A model generated the notes under the pieces. That model ran no database searches, was not told the DNA's origin, and saw only the letters and a program-made list of their open reading frames with translations. A DNA stretch of 30,174 nucleotides, taken from Ectocarpus siliculosus (taxonomy: Eukaryota > Sar > Phaeophyceae > Ectocarpales > Ectocarpaceae). The position numbers were made by a program, and so were the translations under genes. The stretch is from the NCBI GenBank assembly GCA_000310025.1, contig FN648495.1, positions 50,636 to 80,809 of the forward strand, given 5' to 3'. This document shows, in pieces, positions 20,401 to 27,200 of this stretch; positions within the stretch are counted from its first letter, which is position 1, and every line of letters begins with the position of its first letter.

Positions 20401-21123
20401 ATCAGGCTCGAAGCCGACATCGGCGAGGTCGGGGTAGGCCGATTGTGGTTCCGGCTCCTGGACCGCCGGGTGTCTTCTTGGGGAAGGCCCGCCGCCACCA
20501 CGCTTCTTGGAAAAAAAAAATGGACGAGAAAAGGATGGGAGGGAATTGTTGCTAGCTTCATGCAAGGGTGCAAAGGCCTTTCTTCTCCTGCAGGTAACTT
20601 GGGGAACGTCTCTCTGGGGTCTGCGCACGATACACTCAGCGGCGTCCGAAAAAGCGGCTAGATACTCAGGGTTTTCGGCGAGAGTTTAACAGAGAAAGCG
20701 ATTGTACTTCGACACAGAGTTGAGGGGCGAACTTTCGGCGAGCTTCTGCGAGAGGGAAGCAGGCTACAAGTGAATTAATTCCACACGAAAAATTGAGGGG
20801 CGATCGGAGGCCAAAAAACAAAACGCACACCCACTGTGTGTCTTAAGGCCCACGTGGCTGCTCTGGGCATCCGCATCCGCCCAGGCATACCCACCATGGA
20901 TCCGAAAAAGGGGGAGCAAACAACCAACCAAACGCCTCCGCTCAACCAAAGAAAAATATGAAGAGTATACTTTTTGCGAATGTAGAATGAAACGAAAGAC
21001 AATCACACACGAAAGCACCAAACAGGCTTGCCTCACCTCGGGGTTGATGGGAATGGGAGCGCTTCTGGAGGTGTAGCTGATGCGCGGGCCTCCTCCGCCA
21101 CTCCGCCTGCCGCCGTGTGACAT
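5352..21123 (-). CDS. LRR-Roc-COR (ROCO) GTPase, 17 exons, about 1,859 aa
   Basis: Exons in coding order: 21037-21123, 19487-20505, 18611-18971 (end uncertain), 18080-18183, 16428-17712, 15728-16023, 15131-15226, 14413-14506, 12462-12599, 10998-11249, 10505-10617, 8864-9845, 7995-8192, 7066-7283, 6156-6234, 5807-5926, 5352-5489. All phases agree and the total is 5,580 nt. Residues 1-490 are low complexity plus an unassigned basic region. About five LRRs follow (576-745). The Roc GTPase has the P-loop GHADAGKS (787-794), switch II WDFGGTED (1033-1040) and base-specificity motif GTHAD (1093-1097). A COR domain follows (about 1115-1740), then a Cys-rich tail. ROCO proteins are GTP-regulated dimeric signalling proteins; this one has no kinase domain. 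Oddities are a roughly 230-residue Pro/Ser/Gly-rich insert inside Roc between P-loop and switch II, and a 327-codon Ala/Ser/Pro-rich exon inside COR. Partner and pathway are unknown. Confidence 0.88.
5807..5926 (-). CDS. ROCO exon 16, PGL...CPAC tail
   Basis: The acceptor is GTTGCTGCAG|GAG and the donor is CTCGAG|GTATGT. It is 40 codons, phase 0 to 0: EVDRTLGEFPGLLFERRVPC followed by PACM. The CPAC pair with later Cys suggests a small Cys-rich, possibly metal-binding module. Confidence 0.8.
6156..6234 (-). CDS. ROCO exon 15, short helical exon
   Basis: The acceptor is CTCTCTCTCCATGCAAAG|C and the donor is GTGAAG|GTGCGA. It is 79 nt. The translation LELLAQAESHRREELMRRLE is a charged helix joining in phase to LVK-EVDRTLGEFPGL. 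Confidence 0.75.
6275..6640. repeat. Minisatellite in ROCO intron 14
   Basis: Four units share AGCGGTCGTGAATC(C)GGT, then a TAGGAAAAC block at about 6282, 6366, 6447 and 6557, followed by CCTCCGCATCCCCT. Spacing is 84, 81 and 110 bp. The array ends within 50 bp of the exon 15 acceptor. On the minus strand the units read as repeated GEAEVFLKLHRF-like peptides in an open frame. Confidence 0.85.
7066..7283 (-). CDS. ROCO exon 14, COR C-terminal part
   Basis: The acceptor is TCCTTTCAG|ACC and the donor is AGGAG|GTGAGG. FQRFVPPSLMSALISRFYGM matches the COR 'f.P.GlfsrLi.r' segment. The exon ends in a Gly/Asn/Ser-rich patch. Two further acceptor-like copies lie upstream; the nearer one would extend the exon in frame by 20 codons. 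Confidence 0.85.
7270..7460. repeat. Triplicated 3' splice-site segment, ROCO intron 13
   Basis: The block GG(G)TCTGAAA/GG followed by an A-rich tract and TTTAGTACG occurs around 7281, 7341 and 7417. On the coding strand each gives a T-rich tract plus TTCAG|ACC. Spacing is 60 and 76 bp. Confidence 0.8.
7713..7753. repeat. Poly-A and (AT)n microsatellite
   Basis: A run of about 12 A followed by about nine AT units lies in ROCO intron 13. Confidence 0.95.
7995..8192 (-). CDS. ROCO exon 13, COR
   Basis: The acceptor is CGCAAACAG|GAG and the donor is CTGCCG|GTGAGA. It is 66 codons, phase 0 to 0, ending EYFIPCLLP, the conserved 'yliPslLP' COR strand. A C-rich repeat copy lies immediately upstream of the acceptor. 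Confidence 0.88.
8210..8337 (-). mobile_element. Dispersed C-tailed repeat, copy B
   Basis: It shares CATGCCGTAGTCGTTAG, ACCTCGCATCCCT, CCGGGACGGAGC and CCCAGGCT with copies A, D and E, with more changes than the others. Its C-rich end (CCCGCCCTCCCCC on the coding strand) lies about 15 nt before the exon 13 3' splice site. Confidence 0.75.
8714..8741. repeat. (AC)n microsatellite
   Basis: AAACACAAACACACACACACACAC-type repeat (CA units) in ROCO intron 12. Confidence 0.9.
8864..9845 (-). CDS. ROCO exon 12, COR with large low-complexity insert
   Basis: The acceptor is AACTGTAG|G and the donor is CTTTCAG|GTAGGG. The exon starts with a charged helix (RDLKEELSALVRRHQEK), continues with about 250 residues rich in Ala, Ser, Pro and Gly (including an Ala run and RG-rich patches), and ends with the COR segment VSRAAVDALLEPLAEF and LGREFLIRLFQ. 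The insert looks disordered and is far longer than anything at this point in typical COR domains. Confidence 0.88.
10505..10617 (-). CDS. ROCO exon 11, COR core
   Basis: The acceptor is TCTGATAG|CTG and the donor is GTCAG|GTGGGG. LEWLNDTSEVVYFNKPGLDE followed by FVILHPRHLMSAIKQVV is the hallmark COR stretch (LxxLGxVxYF...LxxFVILxPqWL). Confidence 0.92.
10846..10970 (+). mobile_element. Dispersed C-tailed repeat, copy C
   Basis: The same core as copy A in the opposite orientation (GTGAGAGCCTGGTCCGGTGA, then CGTGCTCCGTCCCAGC). It lies in ROCO intron 10, just inside the 5' splice site at 10997. Confidence 0.75.
10998..11249 (-). CDS. ROCO exon 10, Roc end/COR start
   Basis: The acceptor is CCCGAGCCAG|GGC and the donor is TCGACG|GTGAGG. 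It is 84 codons, phase 0 to 0. FREQVLNLAGDGKRFPPS and PTWWKADRLVKQRREEG match the helix and 'iP..W..l...L' pattern at the Roc-COR junction. Confidence 0.85.
11772..12083 (+). mobile_element. tRNA-derived SINE-like element
   Basis: An A-box-like TGGTCTAGTTGG (11782-11793) and a B-box-like GGTTCGAATTC (11826-11836) are 32 nt apart, as in a pol III tRNA promoter. The acceptor and T stems do not pair, so it is not a functional tRNA. A second A-box-like TGGCCTAGTGG follows near 11892. The unit ends in AAAATAAAAAAAAAAC. The whole lies in ROCO intron 9. Exact ends and target-site duplications are unresolved. Confidence 0.6.
12462..12599 (-). CDS. ROCO exon 9, end of Roc
   Basis: The acceptor is GCTACCGCAG|CTC and the donor is CGCCAG|GTACGG. 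It is 46 codons, phase 0 to 0. The translation holds a helical part (LEQNERRIVSGLEAAE) and PKIVPQMFAVSCM, which fits the Roc strand before the G5 position. Confidence 0.8.
12757..13290 (-). mobile_element. Dispersed C-tailed repeat, long copy D
   Basis: About 530 bp match the reverse complement of 26806-27375 almost throughout, with G/C runs at both ends. It includes the 110-bp core shared with copies A-C, then a unique part through a hairpin GGTTACCGT-polyA-ACGGTAACC (about 13158-13189) and ends in a G run. No coding capacity is seen. It lies in ROCO intron 8. Confidence 0.85.
13291..14376. other. Mis-assembled, low-quality sequence around a 100-N gap
   Basis: The Ns are 13672-13771. Sequence 13067-13671 aligns base for base, at an offset of 705, with 13772-14376. 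On the left copy, quality collapses after the G run (about 13280 on); on the right copy, it is poor before the G run (about 13980-13997). In the poor parts bases are smeared into homopolymers. The true intron 8 is therefore about 705 bp shorter than shown. Translations here are meaningless. Confidence 0.9.
14413..14506 (-). CDS. ROCO exon 8, G4 motif (THAD)
   Basis: The acceptor is AACTGCAG|A and the donor is a perfect CAG|GTAAGA. SLILLVGTHADFMSP carries the THxD guanine-specificity motif typical of Roc. The frame stays open for more than 100 codons beyond the donor, but that part is intron. Confidence 0.9.
14940..15060. repeat. CAA/CAT/ACC-rich low-complexity stretch
   Basis: Irregular ACC, AAC and ATC trinucleotides in ROCO intron 7. 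No exon is seen. Confidence 0.6.
15131..15226 (-). CDS. ROCO exon 7, Roc beta strand and helix
   Basis: The acceptor is CCCCACAG|G and the donor is AGCAG|GTGAAC. The translation ALYTVVFDLRHVNRDEIDER is the canonical Roc segment after switch II (xALYLVVFDL). Confidence 0.9.
15402..15652. repeat. Tandem duplication, period about 131 bp, ROCO intron 6
   Basis: Two copies share CACATGAAA(A)GTCTGATG, GTCAACAGTGAAATCTTC and GTACAATTTTTGCTACGTGG, starting near 15419 and 15551. They are highly similar, so the duplication is recent. Confidence 0.9.
15728..16023 (-). CDS. ROCO exon 6, Roc switch II (DFGG)
   Basis: The acceptor is ATCCCTCAG|TCG and the donor is TCCGG|GTGGGT. A Gly/Asp-rich stretch finishes the Roc insert, then LKLWDFGGTEDFHAVHGLFF gives the Walker B/switch II signature. 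Roc domains usually read WDFGGQE; here the third switch residue is Thr in place of Gln. Confidence 0.9.
16428..17712 (-). CDS. ROCO exon 5, LRRs and Roc P-loop
   Basis: The acceptor is CCCCGCAG|G and the donor is CAAAAG|GTAAAT. This 1,285-nt exon encodes about five leucine-rich repeats (LRELRLNGNML, LEKLELSGNWI, LKHLDLGYNSL, LEVLLLPNNLL, LKRLDVGRNPL), an acidic linker with a DDDDD run, and the Roc start VKVIFIGHADAGKS with the Walker A motif at 16902-16925. The rest of the exon is a Thr/Pro/Ser/Gly-rich insert with a PPLPPLPLPPPPP tract. All repeats share one exon, unlike the one-LRR-per-exon pattern described for the fast-shuffling Ectocarpus ROCO receptors. Confidence 0.92.
17768..17895. 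repeat. Tandem repeat, period about 54 bp, ROCO intron 4
   Basis: AGGAACCGAC occurs at 17775 and 17829, each followed by TTGTCC and GTGGT(G/A)CTCACT. A third, partial GTGGTGCTCTCTACTAC follows. Confidence 0.75.
18080..18183 (-). CDS. ROCO exon 4, cap of LRR region
   Basis: The acceptor is TTGGTGCAG|GCT and the donor is CTGAG|GTGCGG. It is 104 nt. The translation ALRKGGKRVLLPGLELR resembles the N-terminal cap that leads into leucine-rich repeats, and it runs in frame into exon 5 (YPQNVAALLDDAAQAW). Confidence 0.75.
18611..18971 (-). CDS. ROCO exon 3, basic helical region (3' end uncertain)
   Basis: The frame holds RKNRTKLRSQEVRKAMKDKE, then a Trp/Ser/Gly-rich part and LLQEEEGILGRIKKLASCYW. 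The acceptor CAACCGCAG|C gives the phase that fits the exon 2 donor. The frame stays open to 18479, and phase 0 is needed to reach exon 4. GTAGGG at 18605-18610 is the best phase-0 donor I see, but other GT sites between 18500 and 18610 are possible. Confidence 0.55.
19487..20505 (-). CDS. ROCO exon 2, Gly/Ser-rich N-terminal region
   Basis: The acceptor is a ten-T tract, TTTTCCAAG|AAG. The donor is either GGTGG|GTGAGA (19486, which restores the frame with exon 3) or, less well, GCAG|GTGGGT four bases earlier. About 340 residues are dominated by Gly, Ser and Asp/Glu, including an 11-Gly run (codons near 20170-20200). The C-terminal half is basic (KKGSGNKINRSAS). No known domain; probably disordered. 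Confidence 0.75.
21037..21123 (-). CDS. ROCO exon 1 (start codon)
   Basis: The ATG at 21121-21123 opens 29 codons, rich in Gly, Arg and Ser, ending CCCGAG|GTGAGG, a strong phase-0 donor. TAAATAA precedes the ATG, so the frame is closed just upstream, which supports this start. Confidence 0.75.
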
Positions 21124-21274
21124 TTATTTATTCCTCTCTCGCTGCTGCTGCTGCTGCTGCGTACACGGGGTTGGTCTCGGCGCTGGTGACCACCTCGCCC
21201 AACCGCCGGCGCGGCACCCCCTCTCTTGTTCGTGACTGGAGCCGAGCTATGCCGCCACCAGAAGATGTCCCGCG

Positions 21275-21372
21275 TGAGTCAGCACACAAATCCCCCCCGT
21301 AAATTGTCACCGATTATCCCCCCACCAGGGTGAGAGACAGCACACGATTCCCGCCGTCAATTGTCACCGAAA
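21275..21372. repeat. Imperfect tandem duplication about 55 bp
   Basis: GTGAG..CAGCACAC followed by AATTGTCACCGA(A/T) occurs twice (near 21277 and 21331). It lies upstream of the ROCO start codon. Confidence 0.65.
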
Positions 21373-21728
21373 ATGGTCAGTGTTAAAACCAAGGCTTCAT
21401 GCTCTCGTCACTCGTCCTCCTCCGGCCTCCTTTATGGGAGAAAAAAAGCCCGTGTTGGGCGCGCCACTGCTGTTGTATCGCCTCCAGGTTTAGGCTTGTC
21501 GGCCTCCGGAGTACGTGCACGTGGTACTCGCGCGTGGTGCTTGGATGTGCTGCCCGCAGGAGGAAGTTCTTGCTCTCCCTGGATTTCTTCGTGCGAAGCG
21601 ATCCTCCAACGTCTGGCGAGATCAAGACACGATTGGGGCGGCACCGACACCAAAAACGGTTCACATATTACCTTAGGTCAAACATGAACATGGAAAGGTA
21701 ATTCATGCACGTCGCGACAAACCCAGCG

Positions 21729-21880
21729 TGTCCGAGACTATGTTTTTGGGTCATAGTGCATGTTTCAGCAGCTGCGTAGCCGCAGCACAGCAATTCGTTG
21801 CGTATGTCCGAGACTATGTTTTTGGGTTATGGTGCATGTTTCAGCAGCTGCGTAGCCGCAGCACAGCAATTCGTTGCGCT
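21729..21880. repeat. 76-bp tandem duplication with hairpin
   Basis: Two near-identical 76-bp units start with TGTCCGAGACTATG at 21729 and 21805. Each contains GCTGCG-TAGC-CGCAGC, a six-base-pair stem with a four-base loop (21771-21786 and 21847-21862). Confidence 0.9.
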
Positions 21881-23794
21881 TGTCGATCGCCTCTGATTTG
21901 CCACGCTCTTTTGCAGAAACACCCAAACACGGCACGCTGTCACTGCTTTTACCTACGTACTATGTACACAGGTGGTGACTACAACAGAGTATAGGATACA
22001 GAGTACAGGGTTAAAGCAATATATTTTCAATCCTTGACTGAACAAACTGGACTGATTTTTTCTCATGAAGAATAGCAAGATCAAGTTTGTGCGCGGGAGC
22101 CGCCTGCTGTAAAGATTCTGTGCCGAAATAGAACAACCATTCCCCATCAGGAGTCCGCTGCTTCATTCCGAACGGGATGCGTTGTGGATGGTCGCTTGAC
22201 CAAGTACACTGCTTGACAGCTTTGACGAGGAGGGGTCCACACTGACTAGACCGGTCGAGCTGCGATTTTTACTCTTTTTGTCGTTGTTATTCTTTGTAAG
22301 AAAATATACGCCGAGGTACATAAACACACAGAAAGACTACCCATTCGTGTGTATACCACACAGCAGTGTTGTTGCTGCTACAACGTGCGCGGGTGATGAA
22401 CATGATTCTTGTTGGGAATACAAACAAAATACACGCAGGGCTTGCAACGCTCGTCTTCCTCAAAGCGTACGATTCATCCATCAAATTAGTATTTTCTAGC
22501 TACTCGAGATCACTGTCAAGTGGCCTGTATCGGAGGCCTTTCATTGTATACATATGGAATTCCTATTTACTACCTGGTAGTTTTTTTTTTTTTCTTAATA
22601 TGACACAAAGAAACCATCTCTACCATAGAAAAGAGTCTGAGACAGATTAGCAATGGACTCATAGCGTCAGAAAGTACCTGTATGTCTACGATTTCCCAGA
22701 CAGCATATAGGGACATCTCCCCTGCGGGTAGTTTTTACAAACGAGGGAGGCTGACAGGCACCGGCATGATACCTACTGGTTTGATTGTACATGCCGACAC
22801 GGCACTTCCCCTCCCCAAGCTTCGCACAACCACAAGTGCCGCCCATGCACATGTTGGTGTGCTGTTGGTGGGAGGGAAACAGTGGGCCAACCCCCAGCCT
22901 ACTTGTTTTCCGCTATTGTTACAATTGGCGCGCATCGTGTACATGTGCACACACCCGCCGCATGATGTTGAACCTTTCTCCCATTCCACGCAGCCGGCGG
23001 TGGCGGGGTGTTACAGCCTTTCCCTCCCGTAATGCGGCAGTTGTGCAAGGCTGTGTGCGCCCGATAGAAAGCAATGGTGACAATCCACGACGATGGCAGG
23101 GTAGAGCACCATCCCTACTGTTGGTAGTCTCTTGGCTATCCTTGCGGGCACCTTCCCTGACTCTCATGCGTTGCCACGTTCAAACTGGGGGTTGCTTGTT
23201 ATACGGTGCTGTGTCCGTGGATGTACTAAATAGTTGCCAAAATGCGCACCATCACCGTTGTCGAAAGAGGATACGGAAGCACGTCTACAACACTATTGGA
23301 GCGCAACCGTAAGGATCCCGCAACGGTGCGTGCCAGGCCGACACGCAGAGACGAATAAGGACGCAAGCAGGAGAGGCGGCTTGCCCACCAAACAAGTGTA
23401 CCAATCGAAACAGCCGCATTATTGACAGCAGTCCATCAACCACAACAACATGCGAGTCAAAGCCAGATCTTGGGGCTTTCTTCAACCCCCGCTGGAATGT
23501 CCAGCACGCAAATTCCTCACCTCTTTATTTGGCACCTCTCTCCGTTGCGTTCCACACCCCTACTGTCTCCCCACAAAGGTGTGAACAACAGCCGGAGTCA
23601 TGTGCTGACCAGCAGCATCTATGTCAGTCGGCGGCACATGCGGCGCAACCTCGTGTGAAACACGGACCCCCAACAAGCACCCCCCCACGTACTATTGCTG
23701 TGGCCCCCCTCTCTCGGCCTCACACCCTTTGCGCGGAACATTTGCGACAGCAGTGTATTCAAATTGTGCTCGCTCTCCCACGACACACTCGACG

Positions 23795-23999
23795 ATGTTC
23801 CGCTCCTTGTTCGGGACGACCGTTGCCGGCGAGTACGGAGATACTGGCACCACTGGGGGTAGACCGGGGAACCCATCGGGGCAGGAGCAAGCGGCCCGAA
23901 AGGGAACACCGAACAAGACCGCACCTGGCGGTGGTTCTTCCTCCGCACAGCAGGATGCTGGCGGCTTCTTCCAGCTCGAGCCCACCCATGCCTCTGCTG
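23795..23999 (+). CDS. Coiled-coil gene exon 1 (start codon)
   Basis: The ATG at 23795-23797 gives MFRSLFG; the donor is GCTG|GTGAGA, phase 1. It is 68 codons plus one base, ending GGFFQLEPTHASA. The frame is open upstream, so an earlier start is possible, but MFRSLFG is the natural N-terminus. Confidence 0.75.
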
Positions 24000-24184
24000 G
24001 TGAGAGGCCCAAAGAGAGGGAACGGGATTATTTAGGAGCGCTTTGAAGCTCTTGTGATGCTGCTTTGCTTAGGGTGTTGTTGACGATGCTTGCTGAACAG
24101 CCGAACCTGTCGTTCGTGATGCATGCCGGACGGAGGCCCGCCATAGAGCAGGGGTTGAATCTCTGCTGTGTGAAGCAGCAGCGA

Positions 24185-24221
<37 letters not shown>

Positions 24222-27200
24222 GCTAGAACAGACTGCTGCATCGCGTTACAGCGCGTACGTGTGTTGCGCGAGAGTGTGGGAGGCTTCTATCTGGTAAAGG
24301 AAATCTCCCCGGTTGTAAGTGCGTATGTTAGGACATGTTGTTCTGTGGTTCCAAACAAACGAGTGTGGGCGGAGAGCGAAAGCGTGACCTGCAACCTTCG
24401 CAGGATAGCGTAGACCACCTCGCAGTAGACTTAAGAAGACGATAGCTAGAGGCATGCGACAGTGAAGCGAGAGATGGTCTACACACACATGGAATCCTGA
24501 AACTTTTTTTACTCTTTTGAGGAATAATAACGTTCCCAGACGCGAGAAGTACTTGCAGCAGCAGTGTTGGCTTCGGAGGGCACAGCAGGGTGCGTACTCT
24601 CTCTTTCCGAACATGAACCCAATTTTGGTCCCACCCAACGCATGCAGCGTTTGGCGCGAAAAAACGCCATGTTTACAACCCCCACAAGCTGCCGCTGGAG
24701 CTGTACGTGATGAAAGAAAGAGGTCGTTCTCTGAGCTCGAGGCATCGCGTTTCAGAGACAACTGATTTGTCAACAGTTAAACTCATGCCGATGTCCGCTT
24801 TCCCCCGCAGGCCGACCTCATCTCCGCTGCTCTCCTTTGGTGCGTGTCTCTTACGCTTGTTCGTTTCGCGTGTCGCGTTGTTATTAGACGAGTCGCTTTT
24901 CGACGACTTGGAAGTTAAACCGCCAGCAGTGGAGCCCAAGCCTTCGCCCATGAAGCCCCCCGCAGACTCGGTAGGTGTCCCTTCGTTGCAAGCGACGCGT
25001 GCTTGCGCATGTCTTGAGACAAGAAGCAGCGGTAGTTCCTAAGAGACGCGGGCAAAGTCCGGCTCCGGCGCTGCAAGTGTTTTCCGCGTTCGACACCTAC
25101 GTTGACTAATGTTTTGTGGTTTGGAGGAATCGTGTTCCAGGTGGGGAGAGGGTGTGTGCTTCTGTGTGTGTCGTCCTCTGCCACCTGGTAGTTATTATTG
25201 CTCAGGGTTGGGGTTAGTGTCTCAAGCGTTTGGCGCTACTGCCTACAGTATGTTCATATGTTGATATTTGAGGACTGGTGTTCCAGGTGGTGAGCTGGGC
25301 GCAGTATTTGGCTTTCGCGCGTGTGTGCTTCTTTCTGTTTGCGCGGCCATTCGCGAACTGATCATGGTTCTTGCCCATCGTGAAAGTTGCACACCGGCTT
25401 CCGTCTCCTAAATCAGGTCCCGGAGAACCAGTTCTCGTAATAGAGAACCAGTTCTGGTATTACATATGATAGCTGCTACCGATATTAATGGTCTGTCGCT
25501 TCCTCCCTCCCAATGCACACATTTATCTCGTCTGTTCCAGCAGGAGTCTGCCGCGGGCGTCTTCTCCGCCTTTCAGTTCATGGCAGAGCCCGCCGCGCCT
25601 AGCGACAAGGCGGCACCAATCGGAGGCAGCCCACCCTCAGCAGGAGGGGGAGGGCCGGGGATGTCGGCGTTTTCGTTCCTGACCGACGAGTCCCCCGCCG
25701 CCGGGAACAGTGTCGAAGGCCAGGACGAAACCGTCAGCATCCCTGCTGGGGATGCTGCCGGGAGAACCACGCCGTCTTCGTTTTCGTTCCTGTCGGAGGG
25801 AGGCGGAGGGGGCCCTGCGGCTGAGAGTAGCGTTGCCGCCGAGGCTGCGTCGTCCGTGGTGTTATCGTCCTCTCCGCTGGCAGCGACCGGCAAAGCGGAG
25901 TTGCCGGCATCCTCCGACGGCAAGGCAGCGGCAGAATTCGGGGGTGCTGCCGGGCAGACGCCGGGAGACGTCGATCAGCAGCCCGCTGGCTCGTCCGGCC
26001 TTGCGAGCGAGGTCTCTTCTCCGTCCGCTTCATCGTCTACGACGGCGCGGGCGGATGGCCTCGCCGCTACCGCCACCGCCACCGCCACCGCCACCGCTGC
26101 CCAGGAAGGAGCGGAGAAGAAGCCGGCTGCTGACGATGTGCCCTCATGGAAACCCTCGGCCAGCGTTGTTCGGAAGAAGAGGGCGGTGAGGAGGGTGGGC
26201 TATGCTCGGGAGGAGACGCTGGCGTCGTCGTCGATGGCGCCGCCGGTACCGCGGTCACCCACGGCGGGCCGGCAAGCCGGCGGCGGCAATGCTTCGACGG
26301 AGGCAGCAGGAGACCAGACCAGCGGCAGCACGCCGTCTGCGACCGCTGGGGGAGGCCTTTCTCGCGGGGGGGGGGGGGACTACGAGGCGCCGTCTGTCCC
26401 TATCCCAAGCAGGAAGGTCACAACGTCGCCCATGACCGCTGGTAGGGAAGCGATGGACGACAGCATGGTGGCGGAGGCAGCGGCGATGGCGGCGCTTGCG
26501 GCGTCCATGGCGCCATCGGAGATCCAGGGGGCAATGGCGAAGGGGGACTTGAAACAGGTGAATGCCAACCGCTGCGTCCTTCTCATCCGGGGGTTGTCCT
26601 TTTTCTTGGCCGCTGGGATAACGATGGTAATGTTTTTTGTGAATCGCCCCCCAGGGCTCTGCGCACGGCACGACATCCTTCAGTACTTGGAAAGACCTTG
26701 TACCATTGTACCCCCCCCCCTTTTTTTCAGATCCTGCCTTAGGGCGCGGTGCTTTTGAAAAGAATGGCGTTTTCACACGACGACTGTGGTGTTTTTCGTA
26801 ACCCCCCCCCCCCCTCGGTGTTTGCCATCGGGATTGGGTTTTCGTCGCTTGGCAACGACGTTGTAAAACAAGCCAATTCACTTCGTGAACTCGGCAACCA
26901 GGTTACCGTTTTTTTTTTTTTTACCTCGGGTTTTTTTTTTGGCGGTAACCATAATGGTGGTCGAGTAGATCATGTTGTGCGGGGTCGAGAAACCTCACTC
27001 CGCGCAACGGGGGATGATCGTACCACGTTGTGTTAAATGGTCAAGCTTCCTCGAGGCAGTTACACAGTGCTTACAACTGTCTCTGGCAAGTGAAAGCACC
27101 AGAAAATAAATTAAGTCATACGTAGCTGTCATCCGTACGCAAGGAAGTAAGCACAAGATGCCGAACACCCTTAGCAGGATGCAGCTCACCCTTCATGCGA

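Larger units (their letters stand above)
21124..23794. other. Divergent intergenic region
   Basis: It lies between the ROCO start codon (minus) and the start codon of the coiled-coil gene (plus), so both promoters and 5' UTRs should be here. I found no confident TATA box or coding exon. It holds a (CTG)n run near 21145-21161, an imperfect duplication at 21275-21372 and a 76-bp tandem repeat at 21729-21880. Confidence 0.5.

Noticed and set aside
21383-21664. Minus-strand 93-codon open frame upstream of the ROCO start
   Set aside because: The sequence does not look random (REYHVHVLRRPTSLN), but I see no domain, splice partners or copies in the window; it could be a transposon fragment and is left unassigned.
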